Origin: JTS-RE37 sp963756115
GTDB taxonomy: Bacteria > Bacteroidota > Bacteroidia > Flavobacteriales > Flavobacteriaceae
Direction of reading: 5' to 3'
Assembly (NCBI GenBank): GCA_963756115.1
Contig: CAVWMN010000010.1
Coordinates: 744,001-808,000 of the forward strand
DNA: 64,000 nucleotides
Below are positions 1-9,139 of this stretch, in pieces. The notes under the pieces were generated by a model. The model saw only the letters and a program-made list of their open reading frames with translations. It had not been told where the DNA came from and ran no database searches. The position numbers and the translations under genes were made by a program. The first letter of the stretch is position 1. Each line of letters opens with the position of its first letter.

Positions 1-2
1 GG

Positions 3-809
3 GCTTTACTGCTTACCCTGATTATGACAGCGGGCTATGCCACCCCCGTCAATTCCAGGATATTGCAGGACAGCCGGGTGTTCTCCGCTGCTGCAGACAG
101 GTCGGCTATTACTATTTCATATCCTGATGGCAATACGGTTTGGAGCATTCCAGGGCCTGTGGAGATACGCTGGGCCACACAAAACATCCCGGAAACCAAA
201 AACCTGAAGTTCTACCTCATAAAGGATGATGTGGTCGCACAGGAACTGGGGGTTTTCCCCAATACCGGTTCTGCAACAGGGATTAAGTTGCATAATGCAC
301 TGCAGGCAGGTTCCAATTACCGGGTTATGGCAATTGAATTGTTCCCTGCAGATAAAAATTATGTGGCAAAATTCGCCACGCCGTTCTTTTCCCTGACAAA
401 ACCTCCGCGTAAGAAGGACAGCGAAGTAGCGCCCATTACCGAAACAGGCCGGGTGCGGAATATGTTTGACGGGAGGAAGATCACCTATGTACAGGAATTG
501 ATCGTTCACAGTGAGGCCATCAGCATCAGCCTGTGGGACCATGGGAGACAGGATGGGGATGTTGTTTCGATTTACCTTAACGGGGAAGCAGTGGTATCCA
601 AATACGCTTTAACTTACAGGAAGGAACATTTTGATCTAAAACTGGACCCCGGCAGGCCGAATGACCTCTTCCTGTACGCCCACAACCTGGGGAAATTTCC
701 ACCTAATACCGTTGCTATTGAGATAGTCGACGGGTCGGACTCCGAAAATATAGTTTTGAACTCCGATCTGAAGAGTTGCGAGGCAGTGCTGATAAAAGTG
801 GACGACTGA
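3..809 (+). CDS. Secreted beta-sandwich protein, 5' end cut by the window edge
   Basis: The reading frame is open to the first base of the window, and the residues before the first ATG (position 24) read as ALLLTLIMTAGYA, the hydrophobic tail of a signal peptide. The true start therefore lies to the left and the gene is partial. The body has two parts. Residues about 25-130 (counting from that ATG) look like an Ig-like fold of the Kre9/Knh1 N-terminal type (pattern ISYPDGNTVWSIPG followed by VEIRW). The remainder, from about residue 150, contains SISLWDHGRQDGDVVSIYLN and AHNLGKFPPNTVAIEI, a C-terminal module I have the impression recurs in exported Bacteroidota proteins. No catalytic motif is visible. 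Probably periplasmic or surface located. Function unknown; domain naming is a pattern-based inference. Confidence 0.75.
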   Translation, partial: ALLLTLIMTAGYATPVNSRILQDSRVFSAAADRSAITISYPDGNTVWSIPGPVEIRWATQNIPETKNLKFYLIKDDVVAQELGVFPNTGSATGIKLHNALQAGSNYRVMAIELFPADKNYVAKFATPFFSLTKPPRKKDSEVAPITETGRVRNMFDGRKITYVQELIVHSEAISISLWDHGRQDGDVVSIYLNGEAVVSKYALTYRKEHFDLKLDPGRPNDLFLYAHNLGKFPPNTVAIEIVDGSDSENIVLNSDLKSCEAVLIKVDD

Positions 810-881
810 GATCAAACTCCCGGTTGGGACCGGGGCCGTAACCACAAACCTATCCCGAAGGCTTCAAAAACGAAATGACCT

Positions 882-912
882 ATAAAAAAACAGAGGCCTT
901 AAAAAAGGCCTC
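882..912 (-). terminator. Intrinsic terminator of the metzincin-like protease gene
   Basis: Perfect 8-bp stem GAGGCCTT / AAGGCCTC (893-900 and 905-912) with a 4-base loop. On the minus strand it is followed by a run of seven T (884-890 read in reverse). It sits 24 bases past the stop of the leftward gene, the right distance and polarity for an intrinsic terminator. Confidence 0.85.
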
Positions 913-935
913 CGTCAGTGGGTGGTTGTAAGAAG

Positions 936-1892
936 TTAATTGTTCGGCCAACTGGCCCAATTGCTGCAGTGGCCCCCGTTATCAGTATTACCAATGGTGG
1001 TTTGCACGCCGGAATAAGCCGCATTCATCACAGCCCTGGGGCTAAAATGCAGCTTGCCGTTGCTCAAAGTACGATGGGCTTTCCCAAAATGAGCCTGGGA
1101 TAATCCATGGCCCGCTTCGTGGAGGGCGACAGTTTCAACATCATAGGTTGACCCGTCATTCCACGCGAATGCATCGTTGTAATAGATTTCCCTCCAGGCA
1201 ACGTCATATTTCTTGTTATTATCCGTATCTACCAGCTGACCATTTTCATCCGTAAAAACAATGGTAAACGTGACACCCAGAATAAATGAACTTCCACCGG
1301 GTGCCAGGAAATCGAAAAATGCGGGGGGCATCCAGCCATTGTGGGTAACATCGGAAACATAGTCGGTACTTCCTCCAAAGCCAAGGATCGCAGCAATAAA
1401 ACCGGTAGGCCGCCCGTCAAAGGGAACTTCGGTCATGCCCAGGTCAGAACACTGAACCCCGTCCCATGTAGCCATTGCCCTGTCTATGGCAGCGGTACTT
1501 GCTGCTACTGACAGGTCCGCCGAAGGCCTGTTCTGGTCAACATAATAGGAAATGTCCGGCGTTCCATCGAGGGCCAGGGCCGGGACAAAATCCCCTTCGA
1601 GCTGTTTGTTTCCCCTGTTGTTAAAAAACACCTGGTTACCCATATCCTCAGTCGTGCCGGAGGTTATATATTCCGCCATATACACGGCGTATCGCAGCCC
1701 CGCTGTTTTAGAATTCAAGCTGTTGCCCGGTATTACTTTCGATAGCTGGGGAAGTTCCAGAAACCTGGGTTCCGGCGTTTTAATTTCTACTCCCGCATCC
1801 ATAGGTTCCGAAGGGTTCAGGAGGTCCTCTTTTTCACAACTCAGAAGAACGCCCAAAGCCAGGGCACTCGCAAAAATTAGTTTTTTTCTCAT
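936..1892 (-). CDS. Metzincin-like zinc metalloprotease, lipoprotein
   Basis: 318 residues. The N-terminus is a lipoprotein signal with Cys19 in a VLLSC lipobox, so the mature protein is probably anchored to a membrane facing the periplasm or outside. The catalytic signature is H258-E-A-G-H262 with a third ligand His268, the spacing of metzincins (HExxHxxxxxH), followed about 20 residues later by a Met-turn candidate (Met289 in RAVMNAAYSG). The glycine usual at position 8 of the metzincin motif is Ser265. The fold resembles the matrixin or M57 type of bacterial secreted protease. Substrate unknown. It stands alone, divergent from the next gene, and ends in an intrinsic terminator. Confidence is high for a zinc protease and moderate for the subfamily. 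Confidence 0.8.
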   Translation of the reverse strand: MRKKLIFASALALGVLLSCEKEDLLNPSEPMDAGVEIKTPEPRFLELPQLSKVIPGNSLNSKTAGLRYAVYMAEYITSGTTEDMGNQVFFNNRGNKQLEGDFVPALALDGTPDISYYVDQNRPSADLSVAASTAAIDRAMATWDGVQCSDLGMTEVPFDGRPTGFIAAILGFGGSTDYVSDVTHNGWMPPAFFDFLAPGGSSFILGVTFTIVFTDENGQLVDTDNNKKYDVAWREIYYNDAFAWNDGSTYDVETVALHEAGHGLSQAHFGKAHRTLSNGKLHFSPRAVMNAAYSGVQTTIGNTDNGGHCSNWASWPNN

Positions 1893-2237
1893 TTTTTAAA
1901 GTGTTATCGGTTATTTATTAAATCATGAAGGTAAGCTTTCATGAAATGACAGCCTACGTTTTAAATATAATAAAAAATAAAAATTTTGAGCTATTTTTCT
2001 TACTAAATTAGAAATCCTTCAGGAGCAAAAAATCCCAATAGTCGGACAGGAACCCGAGGTTCAAAAAAGAATGAGCAACTGATTATTTCACCGTAATATT
2101 TTCTTATCTTACCATACCGGGCATCAGCATCCTGGCAACCCCCCGCCTGGCGTATGGTAAATCGATAGTGACACCCGCCTGAAAATTAAGAATGGCAAAC
2201 TGATTTCCCCCTTTTTATTCTTGGAAAATAACGTTGG
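1893..2237. other. Intergenic region between divergent genes
   Basis: About 345 bases, AT-rich near the protease start, which must hold the promoters of both divergent genes. The only structure I see is the 9-bp inverted repeat at 2109-2160, listed separately, and a small CATGAA / TTCATG repeat at 1924-1943. No open frame of note. Confidence 0.6.
2109..2160. repeat. 9-bp perfect inverted repeat upstream of the CotH-like gene
   Basis: TTACCATAC (2109-2117) and GTATGGTAA (2152-2160) are exact reverse complements separated by 34 bases. It lies 78 bases before the downstream ATG, so it could be an operator pair or a leader hairpin. No match to a riboswitch that I recognise. Confidence 0.5.
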
Positions 2238-3389
2238 ATGAAACACTGCAGATACGGAAAAGGTATAATCACCAGGCTATGGGATAAATGCATGCAATTC
2301 CTGATTCGCGTTCACAACCCGGGTTTACAGGTACGTTTTGCATCCCTACTGGTTTTAACGTTGTTCTACCCTTCAGGAAATAGCCTTAGCGCACAGGCGC
2401 CTGCACTGTTTGGTAGCGATGAAATCCTGGAACTCACCCTTCATGCCGACCTTAAAGATATCTTCCGTGACCGGGGAGACGATTCTCCCTACCACCCGGC
2501 ATCAGTAACGTATCAGGAGGGTGGAAAATCAATGCATATCCCTATGAGGGCCAAGACGCGGGGTCATTTCCGGAAGATGGCGGCCAATTGCAAATATCCG
2601 CCCATCCTGCTTAACTTCGATTCTATCCATACCCCCGGCCAATCCATCTTCCAGGGACAGGATAAATTGAAACTGGTTACCCCATGCCGAGGAGATGAAT
2701 ACGTGGTCCATGAATACCTTGTTTATAAATTATACAACCTGGTCACACCAAAAAGCTTTTTGGCCCGACTCGTTAAAGTGGTGTATCGCGACAGTGTGAA
2801 GGATAAGGTATCCGATCGCTATTACGGAATCCTACTTGAAGATGAAGATCAAATGGCCCAGAGGAATGGTACCAATATCATTAAAATCCAGGGATTGCGT
2901 CCGGAGAGCACGCAAAAGGAAGATTTCCTGAAAATGGCTGTTTTCCAGTATATGATCGGTAATACGGATTGGTCGGTACAGTTCCGGCAGAATATAAAAC
3001 TGATCGCGACGGACCCCAAAAGCCTCCCTTATACCGTGCCTTATGATTTTGACCATGCAGGGATCGTGCAGGCACCCTATGCCAACCCGGCACCTGAACT
3101 GCGTATGAAGTCTACCCGGGATCGCAGGTACCGGGGCCATTGTCTCCCGGATATGAATGAATTCACCCCGGTCATTGATATGTTTAACCGGTTGAAAGAA
3201 GGTATATATGCTGTCTACACCGCTAACCAATTTGTGAGCGATAGTTACCGGAATCAGACCATTGCCTTCCTTGACAAATTCTATGAAACCATCAACGACC
3301 CTGAAGAAATGGAAAAGGCATTCAGTTATCCCTGTGATCGTTCCGGGACCGGAAATGTGGTGATCCAGGGTTTGAAAAAAAATGATTAA
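2238..3389 (+). CDS. Secreted CotH-like kinase-fold protein
   Basis: 383 residues from the first ATG. A second ATG at 2292 (MQFLIRV) gives a cleaner signal peptide ending near SLSAQ and may be the real start. The mature part follows the layout of the CotH family (atypical protein kinase fold first known from spore coats): MRAKTRGHFRK about residues 103-113 resembles the early RGN strand; VHEYLVYKLYN and GILLEDED (about 157-204) resemble the central helix and hinge; NTDW (242-245) and PYDFDHAG (268-275) resemble the catalytic loop and metal-binding segment. I infer an exported CotH-like protein; whether it phosphorylates anything is unknown. It is monocistronic, with a 186-base gap before the next gene. 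Moderate confidence in the fold. Confidence 0.6.
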   Translation: MKHCRYGKGIITRLWDKCMQFLIRVHNPGLQVRFASLLVLTLFYPSGNSLSAQAPALFGSDEILELTLHADLKDIFRDRGDDSPYHPASVTYQEGGKSMHIPMRAKTRGHFRKMAANCKYPPILLNFDSIHTPGQSIFQGQDKLKLVTPCRGDEYVVHEYLVYKLYNLVTPKSFLARLVKVVYRDSVKDKVSDRYYGILLEDEDQMAQRNGTNIIKIQGLRPESTQKEDFLKMAVFQYMIGNTDWSVQFRQNIKLIATDPKSLPYTVPYDFDHAGIVQAPYANPAPELRMKSTRDRRYRGHCLPDMNEFTPVIDMFNRLKEGIYAVYTANQFVSDSYRNQTIAFLDKFYETINDPEEMEKAFSYPCDRSGTGNVVIQGLKKND

Positions 3390-3575
3390 TTTAACAACTT
3401 ACCGATTGCGGGTATAATTGATTTATTGATCTGGTTTTCCGAAAGCGATCCATCAATCGATTATTCAGCTTTATGGTATGTCTGGTGGTGCTGTACTGCC
3501 ACTGCCTGACAATAATGTGCCTGCCCTGTTCAGATAAACTACCGTGTATTTATCTTTAAGAATTCCACCAGTAAA

Positions 3576-4508
3576 ATGCAAAAAAAAATGTACTATATCC
3601 GTTTCTTTCTGATTGCCAGCCTGTCGCTTGTCCTGATTAACTGTGACATGAAAAAGGAAAAAGCCCCCGTAGATTCCGATCCGGTTTCCACTGCGGAGGC
3701 GGTGCTTGCCAAACCAGCTGACAACTGGATTTCAGAGCGCGTTCAAAAATCTCAGGACAGGCTTTCCCCGACAAAGGGTGGGCAACTCCTGTGGCAGGCG
3801 ATGGAAGCCCACGGGGGACTAGCAAATTGGTATTCCAAGGGTCCCTTGTATTTCCGGTTCGACTATAAGAACCTTAAGACCGGCGGACCGGATACGTATC
3901 AAACCGTGGACACCTGGTCTGCCCGGGCCCGGCACCAGCTGGCCTCGGAACCGGCAATCGAATATGGATGGGACGGAAACAAGGCCTGGAAATACCCTGC
4001 GGCGGCGGAAATTGCAGAAAACCCAAGGTTTTGGGCACTGACACCTTATTATTTTGTCGGGGTCCCTTTTGTCCTGGCAGACGAAGGGATCCAGCTGGAC
4101 TATGAAGGGGAGATCGCCTTTGAGGGAAATACCTATCACCAGGTCCGGGCCACTTTCGGCGACGGGATCGGGGATGCTCCGGAAGATTTCTATGTTGTCT
4201 ACATAGATACAAAAACATCCAGGGTCGGTGGCCTGCGCTATGTGGTCTCCTACCCCGGATTCTATAAGAAAGGCGAGCATAGTGAAGAAAAGCATATGAC
4301 CTTTTACGAAGCACAGCCTGTTGACGGGATTGTATTTCCGAAAACCATCAAAACCTACGCCTGGGACGGTAAACAACCCGGGGAACAGATGGTAAATATT
4401 ACGATCACCGACCTCGCGTTCAAACCAGATACCCTGGATGAATTTTTCAGCATACCGGATGGCAGCCGGGTGATGGAAGGGTATGATTTTGGGGTCAGTG
4501 AGCAGTAA
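3576..4508 (+). CDS. DUF6503-like lipoprotein
   Basis: 310 residues with a lipoprotein signal (LVLINC, Cys23). The mature domain contains AMEAHGGLANWYSKGPLYFR and later TWSARARH and YGWDGNKAW, the pattern of a Bacteroidota lipoprotein family I recall as DUF6503, sometimes annotated by mistake as deoxyribose-phosphate aldolase. The beta-rich body resembles LolA/LolB-type half-barrels that bind lipids, but no ligand can be stated. A near-consensus -7 element, TATCTTTA (3551-3558), sits 17 bases before the ATG. Downstream lies repetitive, gene-free DNA. Coding is certain; the family name is from memory. Confidence 0.7.
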   Translation: MQKKMYYIRFFLIASLSLVLINCDMKKEKAPVDSDPVSTAEAVLAKPADNWISERVQKSQDRLSPTKGGQLLWQAMEAHGGLANWYSKGPLYFRFDYKNLKTGGPDTYQTVDTWSARARHQLASEPAIEYGWDGNKAWKYPAAAEIAENPRFWALTPYYFVGVPFVLADEGIQLDYEGEIAFEGNTYHQVRATFGDGIGDAPEDFYVVYIDTKTSRVGGLRYVVSYPGFYKKGEHSEEKHMTFYEAQPVDGIVFPKTIKTYAWDGKQPGEQMVNITITDLAFKPDTLDEFFSIPDGSRVMEGYDFGVSEQ

Positions 4509-4825
4509 ACAGTAATCAGTAATCAGTAATCAGTGAATAGTATCACGCCTTCCGAAGCCTCCGGCGGAGGAGGGAGCAGTGAACGGTGAACAGTGAACAA
4601 TATGTTGACATTCAAGTTTTAAAATTTAAGGCATACAGTAAATAGATCATGATCAACTTTCAGCCCTTTGTCCTACTCAAAGCCTGTGAAGTATTGAACC
4701 CAATGTCTGGCTGAGCGCCCGGCTTGACCGTTCCGATAGCTATCGGGAGGGCAGTCGAAATCCTTGTAAGTGGCAGCTGGCAGTTGCAGTAGGCAGTAAA
4801 CAGTTGCACCATATAACTTTAGTAT
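4509..4825. other. Repetitive intergenic region
   Basis: Starts with overlapping CAGTAAT units (4506-4532, roughly four copies of CAGTAAtCAGT) and ends with more GCAGT/CAGT motifs (about 4775-4805). It holds the 14-bp palindrome at 4733-4746 and GGCGGAGGAGGGAGCAG-type purine runs. No credible gene. The tandem CAGT units look like slippage-generated simple repeat. Confidence 0.6.
4733..4746. repeat. 14-bp perfect palindrome CCGATAGCTATCGG
   Basis: CCGATAGCTATCGG is its own reverse complement. I recognise GATAGCTATC-type palindromes as being over-represented between genes in flavobacterial genomes; only one copy is in this window, so this is recorded as a site and not a family. Confidence 0.5.
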
Positions 4826-5554
4826 ATGAAACCGACGCTCTATAAAGCCTTTTTTTGGATATCGATATTCAGCATTGCCATGGGTTATCTGGAAAGTTCC
4901 GTTGTCGTTTACTTGCGCCAACTTTATTACCCGGATGGGTTCCAATTCCCGCTTAACCCAATGGGAAGGGATATTATTACAGTCGAAATCTGGAGGGAAG
5001 CAGCCACCATTTTAATGTTGTTGGGAATGGCCATGCTTGCCGGCAAAAACGCTGTTCAGCGATTTGCCATTTTCTTGTTCTCTTTCGCCGTTTGGGACAT
5101 ATTCTACTATGTTTTTTTGTATGTACTGCTTGGCTGGCCCCCGTCTTTAATGACCTGGGACGTCCTGTTCCTGATCCCCATACCTTGGCTGGGCCCGGTT
5201 TGGTCCGTACTTCTCATAGCGATCTTAATGGTTTTCCATTCCTGCTTAATGATATTTTATGATCATTATGGTACTGAGGCCCGGGTCAACCTAAAGGAAT
5301 GGGTGATACTGATGACCGGTTCCCTCCTTGTAATCCTGTCCTGGACCCGGGATTACTTCATTTTCCTTGCCATCTCTAATCCGGATGCACCCTCGTGGTC
5401 ACTCTATTCCCCGGAAGCCTTGATTGATGGAACGCGGCAGTACGTCCCCGAATCCTTTAACTGGTACCTTTATGCGTTTGGGTTTTTTATTCTCTTATAC
5501 GCTATTGTTTCATACTATTTAAGAAACAAGAATGAATACAGGACGAAAGGATGA
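4826..5554 (+). CDS. Integral membrane protein, unknown function
   Basis: 242 residues, almost entirely hydrophobic, with about six or seven membrane helices (roughly residues 8-28, 56-73, 77-100, 108-135, 154-178, 211-235). Conserved-looking features are MGYLESSVVVYLRQLYYP in and after the first helix, and WDIFYYVFLY in the third, giving many aromatic and acidic residues near membrane faces. No transporter or enzyme motif that I know. It is convergent with the S9 peptidase gene and separated from it by a hairpin. Start ATG at 4826 is the only sensible one because the first helix follows at once. Confidence 0.75.
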   Translation: MKPTLYKAFFWISIFSIAMGYLESSVVVYLRQLYYPDGFQFPLNPMGRDIITVEIWREAATILMLLGMAMLAGKNAVQRFAIFLFSFAVWDIFYYVFLYVLLGWPPSLMTWDVLFLIPIPWLGPVWSVLLIAILMVFHSCLMIFYDHYGTEARVNLKEWVILMTGSLLVILSWTRDYFIFLAISNPDAPSWSLYSPEALIDGTRQYVPESFNWYLYAFGFFILLYAIVSYYLRNKNEYRTKG

Positions 5555-5615
5555 TATGTTCAATGGAATTTCCGCTCATCGCCCCTCCAGGCCAGGCAGA
5601 TCACTTAAATAAATA

Positions 5616-5645
5616 AGCTGGCAGCGCCCACTGTAACTGCCAGCT
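5616..5645 (-). terminator. Hairpin between convergent genes
   Basis: AGCTGGCAG (5616-5624) and CTGCCAGCT (5637-5645) form a perfect 9-bp stem with a 12-base loop, lying 10 bases past the stop of the S9 peptidase gene. On the minus strand it is followed by a T-rich tract (TATTTATTTAAG), so it probably terminates the leftward transcript. It may also stop the rightward one. Confidence 0.7.
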
Positions 5646-5655
5646 GAAATATCTC

Positions 5656-7719
5656 CTATTCCGGTTTTTTCAGGAGGTTAAGGTCCCCTGCATCCACAAT
5701 CTGGATGCTGCTGCCTTCAAAATCCTCTCCAATGTCCTGGTATCTCCCGCCTATATGCTGGGCCAGGAAAACTTCTGACACGGCAAAAAACGAAAGGTTG
5801 TTTTCCGGTCGTGCGAAGCCATGGCCCTCATCAGGGTAAAGCACATAGGTCACGGGTATCTGCTTTTCATTCATCGCTTTAACGATCTGGTCAGACTCTG
5901 CCTGCTTTACCCTCGGATCATTGGCTCCCTGCCCGATAAGCAAAGGTTTCACAATTTTATCCACACGGTTTAACGGGGAACGGTCTGCCAACAGGGCGGC
6001 GCCCTCTTCGGTGTCCGGATCGCCTATGTGATGGACAAAAACGTCCCGAAAGGATTTCCAGTAAGGCGGTATGGTATTCAGCAACGTTGTGAGGTTGGAG
6101 GGCCCTACGATATCCACCCCGCAGGCAAAGACCTCTGGGGTATAGGTGAGGCCTACCAGCGTTGCGTAACCTCCATAACTGCCTCCCATGATAGCCACCT
6201 GCTCCTTGTCGGCAATATTTTCTTTCACCATCCAGTTCACCGCATCTATCAGGTCGTCATGCATCTTTCCTGCCCATTCCTCTGCTGCCATATTGACAAA
6301 GTCCTTGCCGAAGCCTGTTGATCCCCTGAAATTTGTGCTGAGCACTACATAGCCCCTGTTGGCCAGCCATTGGTGGATGTTGTCGAATCCAAAATTATCC
6401 CTTCCCCAAGGGCCGCCGTGTACGAGTAAAACGGTAGGTGCCGGCCTGGACGTACGTCCGTTTACGTCCAACTCCCGGGGAATTGTTAAATATGAAACCA
6501 GTTTGAGACCATCCCTGCTCTCAATTTCGACGGGGTACATATTGGCCAGTTCCACATTGTCAAATTCAGGTTTGGAGGAAACCAGGAGTTCGGCCTTTTT
6601 CGCCTCGCGGTCGTATGTATAATATTTCAGGTATTCCTGTGGCGAGTCATAGGCGAGGATCCAGGTATTATTATCCGTAGAACGGAAATATACACCCAGG
6701 TCGCCTTCTTTAAAGCTGCCAAGATACGCCAGATCGGCTTTTGCTTCTTCCGTAAGCGGCACCCATTTCTTCCGCAAATAATTGGTGGCATATGCCTCAA
6801 TTTCATATGTGGTAGGGTGGATCAGGATATCCGCAATATCGGAATCATCACTTTCTGCTATTACTTCCTTTTTATCGGTTTCCAGGTTCAGGGCATACAG
6901 TGCCGCTTTATCCCTTCCCCTGCTGTCAATCATATAGGCATTCTCATTGTTCTTGTCAAATCCAAAAAAACCAAATGTGAGCATGTCTTCCTGTGGCACC
7001 CTGAAATATTCCACCCAGGAACCATTTTTATAGTTGTAAACGATCTGCCCGCCTTCAGGATCCGTCCGGGAAGCAAGTCGGATATTGTTGTTGTTATCGG
7101 CCACTATCTGAAGAAAAGCCTCATCTTTTACCACCAGGTCCATGGTATGGGTCTTCAGATTCACCTTGAAGACATCCATATTGGAAGGATCTGAATTATT
7201 CAGCTGGATAAGTATCTCATCCGGAGTTTCACGGGAAACGCTCAGGATCTCAGCCCTTGGACGAATGATCTTTCCGGTGGCAGGATCGGTAAGGGCCTTA
7301 CCGTCCGGGCTTTTGATCTCTTCCTGAGGGGTGAGGTCGGTATCCGTTTTCCCTCCCACATCTACCAGGTGTACGTGCCAGTTTTCATCACCCCCGATGT
7401 CCTGTACATAGAGTAAATTTCCGGACATATAGCTCCACTGATAGCCCTGTATCCCCCGCAAGGTATCGTTGGTAACGGGCTGCGCACTATCCGGGTTCTC
7501 AATAGGCGCCACCCAAACATTCATAACGCCATTTACAGGCGCCCGGTAACTGAAATACTTGCCATCCGGGCTTATCCTGACCTGTATTTTATCAGGATTC
7601 CCAAAAAACAATTCCCGGTTTACAAGTTCAGGGACGGAGGTTTCTGCCGTTTGCTTTTCCGTATTGGAACAGCTGAGGAGCAAAAAGCAAAGTGAAATCA
7701 ACAAAACTTTGGTTTTCAT
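5656..7719 (-). CDS. S9 family serine peptidase (prolyl oligopeptidase type), lipoprotein
   Basis: 687 residues. Lipoprotein signal with Cys17 (LLLSC). Residues about 40-390 form a seven-bladed beta-propeller with repeated ISPDGKYFSY-like strands, which in this family limits access to the active site. The C-terminal 290 residues are the alpha/beta-hydrolase domain with all three catalytic residues visible: Ser514 in GGSYGGY, Asp601 in GANDPRV and His633 in DEGHGF, plus the HGGPWG oxyanion segment near residue 434. Known family members cleave dipeptides or prolyl bonds from short peptides; here the site is probably the periplasm. Monogenic, with a long AT-rich upstream region. Confidence 0.92.
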   Translation of the reverse strand: MKTKVLLISLCFLLLSCSNTEKQTAETSVPELVNRELFFGNPDKIQVRISPDGKYFSYRAPVNGVMNVWVAPIENPDSAQPVTNDTLRGIQGYQWSYMSGNLLYVQDIGGDENWHVHLVDVGGKTDTDLTPQEEIKSPDGKALTDPATGKIIRPRAEILSVSRETPDEILIQLNNSDPSNMDVFKVNLKTHTMDLVVKDEAFLQIVADNNNNIRLASRTDPEGGQIVYNYKNGSWVEYFRVPQEDMLTFGFFGFDKNNENAYMIDSRGRDKAALYALNLETDKKEVIAESDDSDIADILIHPTTYEIEAYATNYLRKKWVPLTEEAKADLAYLGSFKEGDLGVYFRSTDNNTWILAYDSPQEYLKYYTYDREAKKAELLVSSKPEFDNVELANMYPVEIESRDGLKLVSYLTIPRELDVNGRTSRPAPTVLLVHGGPWGRDNFGFDNIHQWLANRGYVVLSTNFRGSTGFGKDFVNMAAEEWAGKMHDDLIDAVNWMVKENIADKEQVAIMGGSYGGYATLVGLTYTPEVFACGVDIVGPSNLTTLLNTIPPYWKSFRDVFVHHIGDPDTEEGAALLADRSPLNRVDKIVKPLLIGQGANDPRVKQAESDQIVKAMNEKQIPVTYVLYPDEGHGFARPENNLSFFAVSEVFLAQHIGGRYQDIGEDFEGSSIQIVDAGDLNLLKKPE

Positions 7720-8146
7720 AAGAGCGTTGTTTGAAGTTTATATAAAAATTGAATAAATGGTTTCTCCGGTTGACAGTGGTTCATAAATGTTAAAATCCAC
7801 ATTAAATTATTTATCATTAGAATATGGGAGGTAATTTACCACATCATCAAACGATAAGCATGGGATCAACATATGGCATGCATGGGGGAATTATCAATTT
7901 ACGCAATTACAAAAATTATTGCAAGGACCTGGGACGAATGAGGCTATTCACTGTCCGAATGGAGGGATTTACTTAGCGGTGATATCGGCAAGTGTACAAT
8001 TAAAAAATCCTGTCGCCAGCACTATCGAGTGCCTGCGAAGCTGTGCTCTCACCAAGGCCGTGCTTGCCGGCTTGGCAGTGTTATCGTGAGTCTTACAGGT
8101 CCAAAGGGCGGCTATAAGAAGTGGCTTGAGGCACTAGCCTTTGAAT
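7720..8146. other. Gene-free region between the S9 peptidase and the epimerase
   Basis: About 430 bases. The part next to the peptidase start is AT-rich and should hold its promoter. The right part (about 8010-8140) has a higher GC and short open stretches with stops in all frames, possibly decayed coding DNA, but I could not recognise a parent gene. Confidence 0.5.
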
Positions 8147-9139
8147 TCAGGACAACCCACTATTCTGATAAGTCCTAAGCACGTTTTCTATCCGGGCGTT
8201 TTCCTGCGGATCTATTATTTTTTTATCGGGATGCTCATCGAGCCATTTCAGGGTCCTTTTTATGCCGGTTGCAAATGGAATGACAGCCTTAAATCCGGGG
8301 ACAAAGGTCTTAATTTTTGAATTGTCAAAAATCACACTTTCGGCCTTATCGGCAAGCAGCGTACCGGTATAGGAAGGCTCAACTTTGCAGATAAAATCAG
8401 AGGCAATGTGTACTACTTTGGCCTCACATCCTAAACTGGTGGCGAGGATCTCATAGATCATATTCCAGCTTAAAATTTCATCCGATGTAATATGAAAGGC
8501 GTGGCCGAGTGCCTGTGATAAACCTAACAACCCTACGAACCCTTTGGCAAAATCGTCGGAATGAGTCACGGTCCATAACGATGTTCCGTCCCCATGGATG
8601 ATGATCTCCTTACCCCTTAGGATCCTGTCGGCCGTGGTGTATTCCTTAAATCCTCCAATCGCGATGGGAATAACGGTATCATAGGTTAAGGAAGGCCGTA
8701 CTATTGTGACCGGAAAACCTTTATCCCGGTACGCTTTTATCAACAGGTCTTCGCATTTGATCTTGTCTCTGGAATAATCCCAAAGGGTATTGCATAAGGG
8801 AGTGGACTCTGTAATAACAGGATAGCGCAAAGGAGTCTGGTAGCAGGATGCAGAACTTATAAATATATATTGTTTGGTCTTACCCCGGAACATGGCAATA
8901 TCCCGTTGAATATCTTCCGGGGTGAAGGCGATCCAATTCACCACCACATCCCAGCTGTGTTTTTTCAGCTCCAATAAATCGCCCGGCTTATTGATATCAC
9001 CCAGAATGGATTTTACCCCCGGTATTTTTACGTTGCTGTTTCCACGATTAAGGTGGTAGAGATCCATCCCCTTAGCAATCGCCAGCCTGCTGGACGGGGT
9101 GCTTATATTTCCGGTACCTCCAATAAATAAAACTTTCAT
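8147..9139 (-). CDS. NAD-dependent epimerase/dehydratase (extended SDR)
   Basis: 330 residues beginning directly with the Rossmann strand and cofactor loop FIGGTGNIS (residues 5-13). The SDR catalytic pair is present as Tyr122 and Lys126 in YSRDK, with the upstream serine motif FISSAS (93-98). The sequence resembles the plant CSP41/isoflavone-reductase-like and bacterial NAD-epimerase group, which act on nucleotide sugars or related carbonyls. Substrate unknown. The gene is divergent from the class V aminotransferase gene and has a good -7 promoter element (9162-9169) 23 bases upstream of ATG. Confidence 0.85.
   Translation of the reverse strand: MKVLFIGGTGNISTPSSRLAIAKGMDLYHLNRGNSNVKIPGVKSILGDINKPGDLLELKKHSWDVVVNWIAFTPEDIQRDIAMFRGKTKQYIFISSASCYQTPLRYPVITESTPLCNTLWDYSRDKIKCEDLLIKAYRDKGFPVTIVRPSLTYDTVIPIAIGGFKEYTTADRILRGKEIIIHGDGTSLWTVTHSDDFAKGFVGLLGLSQALGHAFHITSDEILSWNMIYEILATSLGCEAKVVHIASDFICKVEPSYTGTLLADKAESVIFDNSKIKTFVPGFKAVIPFATGIKRTLKWLDEHPDKKIIDPQENARIENVLRTYQNSGLS

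Noticed and set aside
5656..7719. Several rightward frames of 60-125 codons inside the S9 peptidase gene.
   Set aside because: They are shadows of a gene with a complete catalytic triad on the other strand.
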